Shown piece by piece: positions 19,547 through 29,268 of a stretch of 64,000 nucleotides of DNA (positions within the stretch are counted from its first letter, which is position 1; each line of letters begins with the position of its first letter). The notes under the pieces are model-generated. The model was not told the DNA's origin, ran no database searches, and worked only from the letters and a program-made list of their open reading frames with translations. A program made the position numbers and the translations under genes. Origin of the DNA: Parasedimentitalea denitrificans (GTDB taxonomy: Bacteria > Pseudomonadota > Alphaproteobacteria > Rhodobacterales > Rhodobacteraceae); assembly GCF_011813015.1 (NCBI RefSeq), contig NZ_QHLQ01000012.1, positions 62,001-126,000 of the forward strand. Direction: 5' to 3'.

Positions 19547-19591
19547 GGGGGCTAGCCCCCAAACCCCCAGGATATTTTTGGCCAGATGAAG
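19547..19591 (+). repeat. Dispersed intergenic element, type 1 (copy A)
   Basis: Perfect hairpin GGGGGC-TA-GCCCCC (19547-19560), then CCCCCAGGATATTTTTGG and CCAGATGAAG. The same hairpin-plus-tail layout occurs at 32587-32633 and twice, inverted, at 57800-57920. It lies between the convergent SDHAF4-like and ALDH genes. Confidence 0.65.
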
Positions 19592-19602
19592 CCTGGATCC
19601 GG

Positions 19603-21939
19603 TTATTCGCCGTAGGGCACCCAGATGTTTTTCACCTCGGTTGCGGCCTGCAGGAAACGTTTGGTGTGGTCTTGCGACCAGTCTATCGCCAGACCATGGT
19701 TGACCCAGGTACGTTTCAGGTTACCTGCGGACGCGGCCTCGATTGTCGCGGACAGGTTGCTGGAAGAGAAGCTCCAGACGGCATCCACGTTTAGATGCGC
19801 GGCCAGTGGCTTGGCGACCTCGGTGTGATTTCCAGTTAGAATGTTGACCACGCCAGCTGGGACATCCGAGGTGTCCAGGATCTGATAGAAGTCGGTCGCG
19901 GCAAGCGGATAGGGGTGCGAGGCTGAGAGAATCACCCGGTTGCCCATGGCGATAGCCGGGGCCATGACCGAGACTAGCCCGAGCAGCGGCGATTCATCCG
20001 GGCAAAGTGCGCCGATAATGCCGACTGGTTCCTTCATCGCCATAGCGACGCCACGAATTGGTACGTTGTGCACCTGTCCGTCGTATTTGTCGGCCCAGGC
20101 AGCGGCAGAGAACAGGCGCTGGATCGCGGCCTCTACCTCGGTGGCGCCGGTGCGTTTGCCTGCCATGATGTTGATCCGATGGGCGAATTCGTCGGCGCGG
20201 GCCGAGAGGTTTTCACCGATATAATACAGGATCTGCGCGCGCAGGTGACCAGTGGTCTTGCTCCAGCCCTTGGCCCCGGCTGCGGCTTCGACCGCGTTGC
20301 GCACGTCCTTGCGGTTCGCGATGCCAACATGGCCCAATAAAGTGCCGGATTTGCCATAAATGGCCTGTGAATATCCACTGTCGGGCCGCGCCTGTTTGCC
20401 GCCGATATACATTTTGGCGGTGCGGTCCAGCGGATCGGCTGTTGCCCCGCCACCTTTGAAAGGTTTGACCAGTTCTAGTGGTTTGGTCTTGGTTTTTGGT
20501 TTTGTATAGGCGCTGAGACCCTCCCATCCGCCTTCACGACCAAAGCCGCTTTCGCGCACACCGCCAAAGCCGGCAGCCGCGTCGAACATGTTGGTGCCGT
20601 TGATCCAGACCACACCGGCCACCAGTTTTGGAGCGATATCCAGTGCCAGATTGACGTTTTCGCTCCACAGCGTCGCGGCAAGGCCGTAGCGGGTGTTATT
20701 GGCGATTTCGACAGCCTCACCCGGGGTGCGGAAGGTGGTTGAAACCAGCACCGGGCCAAAGATCTCTTCCTGCATCAGTGTGTCAGATGTGGTCAGGCCC
20801 TCGATCAGGGTCGGGGGATAGAAGCAGCCGCCTACAGGCATGTCGATCTTGGTCTGATACATTTCACCTGCTGTATTGGCGGTGACCAATTCGGTGATAG
20901 CGTTCAGCTGCACCCGGTCCACAATGGCGCCCACGTCGATGCATTTGTCCATCGGGTTGCCGATGCGCAGCTTGTCCATGCGGGCGCGCAGCTTGGTGTG
21001 GAAAGCCTCAGCAATGCCTTCTTGCACCAACAGGCGTGATCCGGCGCAGCAGACTTGGCCCTGATTGAACCAGATGGCATCCACCAGTCCCTCGACCGCC
21101 GAATCAATATCGGCATCGTCGAACACGATGTAGGGGCTTTTTCCGCCCAGTTCGAGTGTCAGGGATTTGCCTGAACCTGCAGTCGCCTCGCGGATGCGGC
21201 GGCCAACCGAAGTAGAGCCGGTAAAGGCGATTTTGTCGACTTCGGCTGCAGTGATCATTTCACCAACTGCCCCGTCGCCGGTGACGATATTGACAACACC
21301 AGCAGGCAGACCGGCCTGTTGGCAGATGTCAGCGAACAGCATCGCGGTGAGCGAGGTGTATTCCGCCGGTTTCAGCACCACGGTATTGCCCATGGCAATC
21401 GCCGGGGCGATTTTCCAGGCCAACATCAGCAGCGGGAAATTCCACGGAATGATCTGACCGCAGACACCCAGAGCTTCGGCGTCAGGCAGCTCGCTGTCCA
21501 TCAGCTGCGCCATGCCAGCATGGTAATAGAAATGCCGCTGGGCCAGCGGGATGTCGATGTCCCGTGCCTCGCGAATGGGCTTGCCGTTGTCGAGCGTTTC
21601 CAGCACCGCAGCCAAGCGTGAGTGTTTCTGCAGCAGACGGGCGATAGCATAGAGGAACTTGGCACGACCCGGTCCCCCCAGCGATTCCCATTTCGGTTGC
21701 GCCGTGCGGGCAGCGGCTACGGCACTGTCGACGTCTGCCTGTGTAGCCTGTGATAGCGTTGCCAAAACCTCGCCATTCGCTGGGTTGCGGCTTTCGAACC
21801 CATCGGCAGGTGTAGTGAAAGAGCCGTCGATGAAGTGGCCAAAACGGTCGCCCTGATCGACCAGCCAGGCCAGAGCTTCAACTGCGCTTTCGGGGGCGGG
21901 GCCATAGTCCATGGTTTCAAATATCTCTTTGACGGTCAT
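19603..21939 (-). CDS. ALDH16-type aldehyde dehydrogenase with two ALDH domains
   Basis: A 778-residue protein, about 1.5 times an ordinary aldehyde dehydrogenase. The N-terminal domain (about 1-490) is complete: LELGGKSPYIVFDDADID (general-base Glu) and FNQGQVCCAGSRLLV (nucleophile near residue 297), PFFxP-like EEIFGPVL. The C-terminal domain (about 500-778) is ALDH-like (GIIGALCPDESPLLGLVSV) but lacks the catalytic cysteine region, as in the ALDH16 family. It follows deoC and a DUF1272 gene, so oxidation of the acetaldehyde released from deoxyribose 5-phosphate is a natural guess. Its ATG overlaps the DUF1272 stop as ATGA, with AGGAGATG ahead. Confidence 0.92.
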   Translation of the reverse strand: MTVKEIFETMDYGPAPESAVEALAWLVDQGDRFGHFIDGSFTTPADGFESRNPANGEVLATLSQATQADVDSAVAAARTAQPKWESLGGPGRAKFLYAIARLLQKHSRLAAVLETLDNGKPIREARDIDIPLAQRHFYYHAGMAQLMDSELPDAEALGVCGQIIPWNFPLLMLAWKIAPAIAMGNTVVLKPAEYTSLTAMLFADICQQAGLPAGVVNIVTGDGAVGEMITAAEVDKIAFTGSTSVGRRIREATAGSGKSLTLELGGKSPYIVFDDADIDSAVEGLVDAIWFNQGQVCCAGSRLLVQEGIAEAFHTKLRARMDKLRIGNPMDKCIDVGAIVDRVQLNAITELVTANTAGEMYQTKIDMPVGGCFYPPTLIEGLTTSDTLMQEEIFGPVLVSTTFRTPGEAVEIANNTRYGLAATLWSENVNLALDIAPKLVAGVVWINGTNMFDAAAGFGGVRESGFGREGGWEGLSAYTKPKTKTKPLELVKPFKGGGATADPLDRTAKMYIGGKQARPDSGYSQAIYGKSGTLLGHVGIANRKDVRNAVEAAAGAKGWSKTTGHLRAQILYYIGENLSARADEFAHRINIMAGKRTGATEVEAAIQRLFSAAAWADKYDGQVHNVPIRGVAMAMKEPVGIIGALCPDESPLLGLVSVMAPAIAMGNRVILSASHPYPLAATDFYQILDTSDVPAGVVNILTGNHTEVAKPLAAHLNVDAVWSFSSSNLSATIEAASAGNLKRTWVNHGLAIDWSQDHTKRFLQAATEVKNIWVPYGE

Positions 21940-22193
21940 TGTGCCATCTCCTGTGCGGGGCAGCCCTGAGGCTTGAGCACGCGTTTGGTCGAAGCAGGGT
22001 TGCGCAAAAGCGCGGCGGCAGGGCGGATCGGGCGTTGAGTGAAATTACCGCCGCAATTGGGGCAGGCGCCGTGCAGAACGGTTTCCGTACAGTCAGAGCA
22101 AAACGTACACTCAAATGTGCAGATCATCGCCTCGGTACTCTCCGGTGGCAGGTCTTTGTCACAACATTCGCAATTTGGTCGAAGGTCTAGCAT
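21936..22193 (-). CDS. DUF1272 small zinc-binding-like protein
   Basis: An 85-residue protein starting MLDLRPNCECCDKDLPPES, followed by CTFECTFCSDCTETVLHG and CPNCGGNF. Eight or more cysteines in CxxC/CxC pairs suggest a zinc ribbon or double knuckle. Function unknown. ATG 22193 with GGGG seven bases upstream is chosen over a longer frame that runs back into deoC. It lies between deoC and the ALDH16 gene, overlapping the latter by four bases, so the three probably form an operon. Confidence 0.85.
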   Translation of the reverse strand: MLDLRPNCECCDKDLPPESTEAMICTFECTFCSDCTETVLHGACPNCGGNFTQRPIRPAAALLRNPASTKRVLKPQGCPAQEMAQ

Positions 22194-22197
22194 CTGA

Positions 22198-23181
22198 TCA
22201 CCCCATCGCGTGGCGGTAGCCCGCCGAGTATGCGCCGGTGACGTGGTGTTCCAGCTGACGTTCGATATCACCCAGCAGCGACGAGGCACCAAAACGGAAC
22301 AGGTCGGGTTGTAGCCAGCGATCGCCCAGCTCTTCCTTGATCAGCGCCAGATAGGTAATTGAGTCCTTGGCTTTGGAAATACCACCAGCCGGTTTGTAGC
22401 CGACCCGGTATCCAGTTGCGTCATAATAGTCGCGAATGGCGCGGATCATCACCAGTGACACGGGCAGGGTAGCGTTGACGCTTTCCTTGCCGGTTGATGT
22501 CTTGATGAAATCAGCACCAGCCATCATGCAAATCAGCGAGGCACGGGCGACATTGCGCAGGGTGCCTAGTTCACCAGTTGCCAGGATCGCCTTGACGTGG
22601 GCATCACCGCAAGCCGCGCGAAAGGCCCGCATTTCGTCATACAAAGCCTGCCAGTTCTGGGTCAGTACGTGGCGGCGCGAGATAACGATGTCGATCTCTT
22701 TGGCGCCAGCTTTGACGCTTTCCTCGATCTCGGCAATACGCAGGTGAAACGGCGACAGACCTGCCGGAAAACCGGTAGAAACGGCTGCAACTGGAATGTC
22801 TGTTCCATCCAGAGCCTTTACTGCCGGGGCAATCATGTCGTGATACACGCAGACTGCGCCGGTGGTGATGCCTTCCATATCCAAAGCCTGAAGCAGCGCA
22901 GGGCTAACCGGTTGGCGCGCCTTGGCACACAGGCGGCGGACCCTGCCAGTGGTATCGTCACCGGATAGTGTGGTTAGGTCGATCAGTGTGATTGCCTTTA
23001 GCAACCATGCAGCCTGATAATCCTTTTTGACGCTGCGGCGGCCGGGCAAGCTGGCGGCGCGGCGCTCAATAGCTGAGGTGTTGGCCTGCACATTGGCCAC
23101 CCAGTCCAAATCCAGCGCCATGCCGGGATTGCGCGGTTCAACCAGTTGGCCGTGTTGTTCTATTGATTGGCTGTCCATCAT
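22198..23181 (-). CDS. deoC: Deoxyribose-phosphate aldolase
   Basis: Splits 2-deoxyribose 5-phosphate into acetaldehyde and glyceraldehyde 3-phosphate during deoxynucleoside breakdown. A long-form DeoC of about 327 residues. Seen: LIDLTTLSGDDTTGRV, AGAKEIDIVISRRHVL, ILATGELGT with the conserved AxxA flank, ADFIKTSTGKESVNAT (Schiff-base lysine) and VGYKPAGGISK. Two adjacent ATGs (23181 and 23178) follow GAGGAC; the second has the better spacing. It heads the operon with DUF1272 and ALDH16 and diverges from the metal transporter. Confidence 0.94.
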   Translation of the reverse strand: MMDSQSIEQHGQLVEPRNPGMALDLDWVANVQANTSAIERRAASLPGRRSVKKDYQAAWLLKAITLIDLTTLSGDDTTGRVRRLCAKARQPVSPALLQALDMEGITTGAVCVYHDMIAPAVKALDGTDIPVAAVSTGFPAGLSPFHLRIAEIEESVKAGAKEIDIVISRRHVLTQNWQALYDEMRAFRAACGDAHVKAILATGELGTLRNVARASLICMMAGADFIKTSTGKESVNATLPVSLVMIRAIRDYYDATGYRVGYKPAGGISKAKDSITYLALIKEELGDRWLQPDLFRFGASSLLGDIERQLEHHVTGAYSAGYRHAMG

Positions 23182-23292
23182 GACGTCCTCGAATGTTCGG
23201 CGCAACGGTGACACGGGGCGGCGATCTGCGCAAGCGAGTGGCGCGCAATCCGCACGAAAAATTTGACTAGTTGGACAAAAATCGGATTCTTT

Positions 23293-23346
23293 TTGCGAAT
23301 AAGTCGCAATTGCGTTGACTTAGTTGAGAATGGTTCTCATATTCAA
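23293..23346. promoter_or_regulatory. Two palindromes upstream of the metal transporter (candidate Mur/Fur sites)
   Basis: TTGCGA-ATAAG-TCGCAA (23293-23309) and, 15 bases on, TTGAGAATGGTTCTCATATTCAA (23324-23346), whose core GAGAA-TGG-TTCTC is symmetric. The second resembles a Fur-family 19-mer; the first resembles alphaproteobacterial manganese (Mur) boxes. They lie 31-85 bases before the binding-protein gene. Which regulator binds is inferred. Confidence 0.55.
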
Positions 23347-23377
23347 TCCAAGTTGAACGTTTAGGAGGTCTCCGTCC

Positions 23378-24343
23378 ATGTGGATTCGCCGGTTTGCCCT
23401 GATGGGGTTGATGATTGTGATGTCGCTGCCAATGGTAGCTGGCCGAGCTTTGGCCGAGGCGCCATTGAAGGTGGTCGCGACTACCGGCATGATCGCGGAT
23501 GCCGCGCGTCAGATTGGCGGCGATTTGGTTCAGGTGCGTGGCCTGATGGGGCCGGGTGTTGACCCACACGCCTATCGCCAGACCCGATCCGACATCGTGG
23601 CGATGACACGCGCTGATCTGGTCTTGTGGCATGGTCTGTATCTCGAAGCCCAGATGGGTGAGTTCTTTCACGACCTTGCGCGCAAGCGACAGGTGGTTGC
23701 GGTGGCCGAAGGCCTGCCCAAGGATATTCTGCGCAGCCATGACACATATGAAGACAAGTATGATCCGCACGTCTGGATGACCCCGGTCTTGTGGAAGCTT
23801 GTGGTGGCCGAAGTGCAAAAGGCACTGACCGACGCGCGCCCAGAAGCCGCAGAGATCTTTGCGGCCAATGCCGAAACCCACCTGGCGGATCTGGATCAGT
23901 TGATTGCCTATGGTGACAAGGTTCTGGCAACCGTGCCGGATCGCAACAAGGTTCTGGTTACAGCCCACGATGCCTTTGGTTATTTTGGTCAGTCTTATGG
24001 GTTCGAGGTTCTGGGCATTCAGGGCATCTCTACCCAGTCCGAGGCAGGCCTGAACCGGATCGGAGAACTGGTGAACATGTTGGTTGAACGTCAGATCGAC
24101 GCAGTGTTTGTCGAAAGCTCGGTCTCGGATCGTTCTATGCGGGCGCTGATCGAAGGCGCAGCGGCGCAGGGCCACGAAGTCCGGGTCGGTGGAGAGCTGT
24201 TCTCGGATGCGATGGGCGCTGATGGCACTTATGAAGGCACCTATATCGGCATGCTGGACCACAATATCTCAACCATAGGTGGGGCGCTGGGCGCTGAAGT
24301 GCCTGAACGCGGTATGGCTGGCAAACTGTCGGCGGGATCCTGA
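23378..24343 (+). CDS. Metal ABC transporter, periplasmic binding protein (SitA/ZnuA family)
   Basis: A 321-residue cluster A-I binding protein with a signal peptide (cut near GRALA-EA). Seen: VVATTGMIADAARQIGGD, the first metal His in GVDPHAYRQTRSDI, DPHVWMTPVLWK, VTAHDAFGYFGQSYGFEVLGIQG and VFVESSVSD. No His-rich zinc loop is present, and two permeases follow, so a SitABCD-like manganese/iron role is favoured over zinc. AGGAGG lies before ATG 23378. First gene of a four-gene operon. Confidence 0.9.
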   Translation: MWIRRFALMGLMIVMSLPMVAGRALAEAPLKVVATTGMIADAARQIGGDLVQVRGLMGPGVDPHAYRQTRSDIVAMTRADLVLWHGLYLEAQMGEFFHDLARKRQVVAVAEGLPKDILRSHDTYEDKYDPHVWMTPVLWKLVVAEVQKALTDARPEAAEIFAANAETHLADLDQLIAYGDKVLATVPDRNKVLVTAHDAFGYFGQSYGFEVLGIQGISTQSEAGLNRIGELVNMLVERQIDAVFVESSVSDRSMRALIEGAAAQGHEVRVGGELFSDAMGADGTYEGTYIGMLDHNISTIGGALGAEVPERGMAGKLSAGS

Positions 24344-24345
24344 TC

Positions 24346-25149
24346 ATGTTGGATCTGGCAAGCAGCAACGGACAAGTCCAACAGGACCAAGGGCTAGAGG
24401 ATAGCCCGCTGACGATCCGCGGATTGACGGTATCCTATGGTCAGAAACCTGCTGTGTTCTCGGTCGATATGACGGTTGAAGCGGGAAAGATGACTGCGAT
24501 CATCGGCCCTAACGGCGCTGGTAAATCTACCATGCTCAAGGCTGCGCTGGGTATCGTTTCACCTGTTTCTGGGCAGGTAAAGGTCTTTGGTCAACCACTG
24601 GATGACAAGCGCGCCCGCATTGCCTATGTGCCGCAGCGTGCCAGTGTAGACTGGGATTTCCCAACCGGTGTGATTGATGTGGTCCTGATGGGATTATACC
24701 GCGAGTTGGGCTTGCTGGGCCGTCTGCGAGGCGATCACAAAGCCAAAGCGATGGATTGCCTTGATAGGGTCGGCATGGGCGACTTTGCGACCCGTCAGAT
24801 AGGTCAGCTATCCGGTGGCCAGCAACAGCGCGTGTTCCTGGCGCGGGCCTTGGCGCAGGGCGCTGATCTGTATTTGCTGGATGAACCTTTTGCTGGGGTG
24901 GATGCGGCGACAGAAAAAGCGATTATCAGTGTGCTTAAATCTCTGCGTGAGGCGGGTAAAACCGTTGTCGTTGTGCACCATGATCTGGCAACCGTGTCCG
25001 ACTATTTCGACAACGTATTCCTGATCAATACCCGCAAAGTGGCCGAGGGTACCGTGGCCGAGGCCTTTACCGCAGACACCCTGCAAGCCGCCTATGGTGG
25101 CCGTCTGGCAACGGCGCAGGTCGACCAACTCGCGCTGGCTCTGGGGTAA
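24346..25149 (+). CDS. Metal ABC transporter, ATPase (SitB-like)
   Basis: A 267-residue ABC ATPase: Walker A IIGPNGAGKST, Q-loop YVPQRASVDWDFP, signature LSGGQQQR, Walker B LYLLDEPFAGVD and switch His VVVHHDL. The Q-loop with DWDFP is typical of the metal-type (Znu/Sit/Mnt) family. The ATG lies two bases after the binding-protein stop codon and the next gene begins five bases after this one, so the genes are co-transcribed and coupled. Confidence 0.93.
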   Translation: MLDLASSNGQVQQDQGLEDSPLTIRGLTVSYGQKPAVFSVDMTVEAGKMTAIIGPNGAGKSTMLKAALGIVSPVSGQVKVFGQPLDDKRARIAYVPQRASVDWDFPTGVIDVVLMGLYRELGLLGRLRGDHKAKAMDCLDRVGMGDFATRQIGQLSGGQQQRVFLARALAQGADLYLLDEPFAGVDAATEKAIISVLKSLREAGKTVVVVHHDLATVSDYFDNVFLINTRKVAEGTVAEAFTADTLQAAYGGRLATAQVDQLALALG

Positions 25150-25154
25150 CTGAC

Positions 25155-26360
25155 ATGTTGATCGATGCTCTGCTGTTGCAGCTTGGCTATAACGCCACGC
25201 TGGTGGCTATTGGTGCGACCTTGCTGGGGATTTCGGCCGGTGTCACTGGCACATTCCTATTCCTGCGCAAACGGGCCTTGGTGAGTGATGCAATCTCGCA
25301 TGCGACTCTGCCCGGTGTCTGCCTTGCCTTTATTCTGATGGCCAGCTTTGGCGGCGACGGCCGTAACCTGATCGGCTTACTGCTTGGTTCTGCGGTATCT
25401 GCCAGTGTGGGCCTGTGGTGTCTGAACTGGCTGACCCGTAACACTCGTTTGGCCGAAGACGCGGCAATTGGTTCGGTTCTATCGGTCTTCTTTGGCTTTG
25501 GTATTGTGCTGTTGACGGTGATCCAGACACTGGGTGTTGGTCGTCAGGCCGGGCTCGAAGGGTTCCTGCTGGGATCGACAGCCGGGATGTTGTGGACCGA
25601 TGCAATGGTGATCGCGGTTGGCGGCGCGGTGACCTTGTTGTTGATCATGTTGATCCGCCGTCCGATGACATTGGTGGCCTTTGATCCTGAATATGCCGCC
25701 GCGCGTGGCCTGCCTGTCAGCAAAATCGATATGGCGATGATGGGGCTGGTGATGGCGGTGACTGTAGTTGGGCTAAAGATCGTAGGCCTGATCCTGATCG
25801 TGGCCTTGCTAATCATCCCGCCTGTTGCCGCACGATTCTGGACGGAGCGATCCGATTATGTGGTTCTGTTGGCCGGATTAATGGGTGGCGTGTCGGCCTA
25901 TGTTGGCGCCGCTCTGTCGGCTTCGGCCCCAAACTTGCCAACCGGCCCAATCATCGTGTTGATGAGTTTTGCCTTGTTCTTGATCTCGCTTCTCTTTGCC
26001 CCCAGCCGAGGCGTGTTGGCGGCGATCTTGCGTCACTTCCGATTCCAGCGGCGGGTGCATATGCGTCAGGGCCTGCTGGCGTTGGCACAAGGCCAGCCGA
26101 TCTATGAAAAACTGACTCTGCGACTGCTTCGTAAACGCGGGTTCGTCCGCGCTGACGGAGTGTCCACCGACAAAGGCAAGGCCCGCGCGGCCAAGGCGCT
26201 GCGGGATGAACACCGCTGGGCCGTGGTACGAAGTGATCAGGCGCATGAGGCGGCGGCAGCCCTATATGACGGGCTACGCCAGATCGAAACAGTACTGACC
26301 CAAGACCAGATCGCCGAGGTAGACCGGCAAATTGGTGGCCCCAAGGAGATTCTGGCATGA
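25155..26360 (+). CDS. Metal ABC transporter permease with C-terminal regulator-like extension (SitC-like)
   Basis: A 401-residue protein. Residues 1-290 are an ABC-3 permease with about eight membrane segments, including RKRALVSDAISHATLPG and VGLKIVGLILIVALLIIPPVAARF. Residues 290-401 are soluble and charged (QGQPIYEKLTLRLLRKRGFVRADG, EHRWAVVRSDQA, AEVDRQIGGPKEI), resembling a winged-helix plus metal-dependent dimerisation segment of the DtxR/MntR group. Similar fusions are known in Tro/Sit-type permeases. GGGG precedes ATG 25155. It overlaps the second permease as ATGA. Confidence 0.9.
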   Translation: MLIDALLLQLGYNATLVAIGATLLGISAGVTGTFLFLRKRALVSDAISHATLPGVCLAFILMASFGGDGRNLIGLLLGSAVSASVGLWCLNWLTRNTRLAEDAAIGSVLSVFFGFGIVLLTVIQTLGVGRQAGLEGFLLGSTAGMLWTDAMVIAVGGAVTLLLIMLIRRPMTLVAFDPEYAAARGLPVSKIDMAMMGLVMAVTVVGLKIVGLILIVALLIIPPVAARFWTERSDYVVLLAGLMGGVSAYVGAALSASAPNLPTGPIIVLMSFALFLISLLFAPSRGVLAAILRHFRFQRRVHMRQGLLALAQGQPIYEKLTLRLLRKRGFVRADGVSTDKGKARAAKALRDEHRWAVVRSDQAHEAAAALYDGLRQIETVLTQDQIAEVDRQIGGPKEILA

Positions 26361-27286
26361 GCGGTGAAGAGTTTGTCCCCCTGTCGCTGACCCCGCTGCT
26401 GATTGGTATTTTTGCCGCCGTGGCCTGTGCCTTGCCGGGCAATTTTCTGCTACTGCGCAAACAGGCGCTGATCGGTGATGCTATCAGCCATGTGGTGCTG
26501 CCGGGTATCGTTGTGGCCTTTTTGCTGACGGGCGCAATCTCGGCCGCGCCAATGATGCTGGGCGCTGCTGGCGCGGCGGTGGTTGCCGTGGTGCTGATCG
26601 AGGCAATTCGCCGTTTGGGCCGGATCGAACCGGGCGCAGCGATGGGTGTGGTCTTCACCACCATGTTTGCCGGCGGTGTGCTGCTGCTAGAGCAAACCGA
26701 TACCTCTTCTGTGCATCTGGATGTTGAGCATGCGCTCTATGGCAATCTGGAAAGCCTGATCTGGCTGGACGCTGTTGGCTGGTCCTCGCTGCTAGACCCC
26801 GAGGCTTTGGCCCATCTGCCGGTCGAGTTGCCCCGGATGGCGCTGACACTGCTGGCGGTATCGTTGTTTATCGCGGTGTTTTGGCGGGTGTTGAAAATCT
26901 CAACCTTTGACGAGGGCTTTGCCCGCACCATGGGCATCCGCACCAACCTGCTGGGGATGGCGCTGGTAATTACCGCAGCCGTCGCAGCTGTCGCAGCCTT
27001 TGACGCGGTAGGTTCGATCATCGTGATTGCTATGTTCATCTGCCCACCTGCGGCAGCACGAATGATATCAAACCAACTGGAAGGTCAGGTGGGTTGGAGC
27101 GTCGGCTTTGCGGTGCTGTCGGCCACGTTTGGCTATGTTCTGGCAGGTTATGGCCCGCTGTGGCTAGGCGCACAGGATGCTGTCAGCGCGGCGGGGATGA
27201 TCGCAACTGTATCCGGTGTGATCTTGGCGATTGCCGCCCGATTTGGCCCGTGTCGAACACGTAGTGGTGCGCCGGTAGGTGTGTAA
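26357..27286 (+). CDS. Metal ABC transporter, second permease (SitD-like)
   Basis: A 309-residue ABC-3 permease with about eight membrane segments; the motifs [21 protein letters not shown] and [23 protein letters not shown] match the first permease. It has no extension. The two permeases would form the heterodimeric channel. Last gene of the operon; mutL begins 54 bases downstream on the same strand. Confidence 0.92.
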   Translation: MSGEEFVPLSLTPLLIGIFAAVACALPGNFLLLRKQALIGDAISHVVLPGIVVAFLLTGAISAAPMMLGAAGAAVVAVVLIEAIRRLGRIEPGAAMGVVFTTMFAGGVLLLEQTDTSSVHLDVEHALYGNLESLIWLDAVGWSSLLDPEALAHLPVELPRMALTLLAVSLFIAVFWRVLKISTFDEGFARTMGIRTNLLGMALVITAAVAAVAAFDAVGSIIVIAMFICPPAAARMISNQLEGQVGWSVGFAVLSATFGYVLAGYGPLWLGAQDAVSAAGMIATVSGVILAIAARFGPCRTRSGAPVGV

Positions 27287-27339
27287 GCGCCGACCCTATT
27301 GGGCTGGTAGAATCTCTCACCTCTGCTAAATTTAGCGGT

Positions 27340-29235
27340 ATGAATACGCCAGACCCCCAAATCAACGACAGTGCCCGCCCCGTCATCCGCCAGTTGGACG
27401 ACGCTGCCATCAACCGCATTGCCGCAGGAGAGGTGGTCGAACGGCCTGCCTCGGCAGTAAAGGAACTGGTGGAAAACGCTATCGACGCTGGCGCACGCCG
27501 GATTGGTATTGAAATCGCCGATGGTGGCAAAACGCTGATCCGTATCACCGATGACGGCTGTGGCATGTCGCCCGAGGAATTGCCTCTGGCGTTGTCGCGC
27601 CATGCTACCTCAAAGATCGATGGTTCGGACCTGTTGAACATCCACACTTTTGGTTTTCGTGGCGAGGCATTGCCCAGTTTGGGTGCGGTGGGAAGGCTCA
27701 GTATCACCAGCCGCGCCGAAGGTCATGACGCAGCCCAGATCAAGGTGGCGGGTGGCAAGATGGAGCCGGTGCGTCCCGCGGCGCTGCGCTCGGGCACAGT
27801 AGTGGAGCTGTCCGATCTGTTCTACGCGACTCCGGCACGGTTGAAATTTATGCGCACCGATCGTGCCGAGTCGCAGGCGATCTCGGATGTGATCAAACGG
27901 CTGGCGATGGCAGAACCCTCGATCGGGTTCACCCTGCGCGATGTGTCCGGCGGCGGACAAGGCCGCGTGATGTTCCGCGCTGATCCGCTGAGTGGCGATC
28001 TGTTTGATGCTCTGCACGGTCGGTTGGCTTCGGTTCTGGGGCGTGAGTTTGCTGAGAACGCGCTGAAGATCGACGCTACCCGCGATGGCATTCGCCTGTA
28101 CGGCTATGCCGCGTTGCCAACCTATTCACGCGGCGCGGCAGTTGCGCAGTTCCTGTTCGTCAACACGCGCCCGGTGAAAGACAAAATGCTGCAAGGCGCC
28201 CTGCGCGGTGCCTATTTCGATTTCCTGAGCCGCGACCGCCACCCAGCAGCGGCGCTGTTCATTGATTGCGATCCTGAAATGGTCGACGTCAATGTCCATC
28301 CGGCCAAGTCCGAAGTCCGGTTCCGCGACCCCGGTATAGCCCGTGGATTGATCGTGTCCTCGCTGCGTCATGCTTTGGCTGAGGCGGGGCATCGGGCCTC
28401 AACCACAGTGGGCAATGCCACACTGGGCGCGATGACGCCCGAACCTGTGGCTGCGCCAGGTATGCCGCCACGCGTTTATCAGATGGATCGCCCGTCAATG
28501 GGTGCACGTGGCGCATCTTATGCCGCCCAACGCCCTGCGGACCTGCCTCCCAGTATGGGTTTTTCCGAACTGGCCGAGTGCTATAGCGGCCAACTGGTCG
28601 AAGCCCCGGGGCCCCCGTCGGATGCGGGACAGGTCCCTGCGCCCGGGGCCGAACAACTGCCGCTTGGTGCGGCACGTGGGCAGGTGCATGAAAACTACAT
28701 CATCGCCCAAACCGCCGACGGTATGGTTATTGTTGACCAGCACGCGGCACATGAGCGGTTGGTCTATGAAAAGCTGAAGAACCAAATGGCCGAAAACGGC
28801 GTCGCTGCGCAGGCCTTGTTGATCCCTGAGATTGTGGAGCTAAGCGACAACGACAGCGCCAAGTTGCTGGAAGTGGCGGATGATCTGGCCAAGTTTGGTC
28901 TGGGCATTGAACCCTTTGGTGGCGGGGCGGTAGCAGTACGCGAAACCCCGGCTATTTTGGGAGAGGTCAACGCCGAGGCAATGATCAAGGATATTCTGGA
29001 CGAGCTGGACGATCAGGGCAGCAGCCAGTTGGTGCAGGCCAAGGTTGAGGCGATCCTGAGCCGGGTGGCTTGCCATGGCTCGATCCGGTCGGGCCGTCGG
29101 ATGCGGGGTGAAGAGATGAACGCCTTGCTGCGAGAAATGGAGGCCACGCCGCACTCTGGTCAGTGCAACCATGGCCGCCCTACCTATGTCGAATTGAAAC
29201 TGACCGATATTGAACGGTTATTTGGGCGCTCGTAA
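27340..29235 (+). CDS. mutL: DNA mismatch repair protein MutL (endonuclease type)
   Basis: A 631-residue protein. N-terminal GHKL ATPase: [58 protein letters not shown] variable proline-rich linker (about 360-440) leads to the C-terminal domain, which has [13 protein letters not shown], matching the DQHA(x)2E(x)4E nuclease motif, and [12 protein letters not shown] with [11 protein letters not shown], close to the metal-binding C[P/N]HGRP. It should nick DNA itself, as expected where MutH is absent. The ribosome site before ATG 27340 is weak. Confidence 0.95.
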   Translation: MNTPDPQINDSARPVIRQLDDAAINRIAAGEVVERPASAVKELVENAIDAGARRIGIEIADGGKTLIRITDDGCGMSPEELPLALSRHATSKIDGSDLLNIHTFGFRGEALPSLGAVGRLSITSRAEGHDAAQIKVAGGKMEPVRPAALRSGTVVELSDLFYATPARLKFMRTDRAESQAISDVIKRLAMAEPSIGFTLRDVSGGGQGRVMFRADPLSGDLFDALHGRLASVLGREFAENALKIDATRDGIRLYGYAALPTYSRGAAVAQFLFVNTRPVKDKMLQGALRGAYFDFLSRDRHPAAALFIDCDPEMVDVNVHPAKSEVRFRDPGIARGLIVSSLRHALAEAGHRASTTVGNATLGAMTPEPVAAPGMPPRVYQMDRPSMGARGASYAAQRPADLPPSMGFSELAECYSGQLVEAPGPPSDAGQVPAPGAEQLPLGAARGQVHENYIIAQTADGMVIVDQHAAHERLVYEKLKNQMAENGVAAQALLIPEIVELSDNDSAKLLEVADDLAKFGLGIEPFGGGAVAVRETPAILGEVNAEAMIKDILDELDDQGSSQLVQAKVEAILSRVACHGSIRSGRRMRGEEMNALLREMEATPHSGQCNHGRPTYVELKLTDIERLFGRS

Positions 29236-29268
29236 GCGTCAGAGCACTTAATTACCGGGAGTTTTCCT

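Noticed and set aside
23267..24262. 331-codon minus-strand frame across the metal-binding protein gene
   Set aside because: It is antisense to a protein with clear family motifs; long antisense frames are common in GC-rich codon use.
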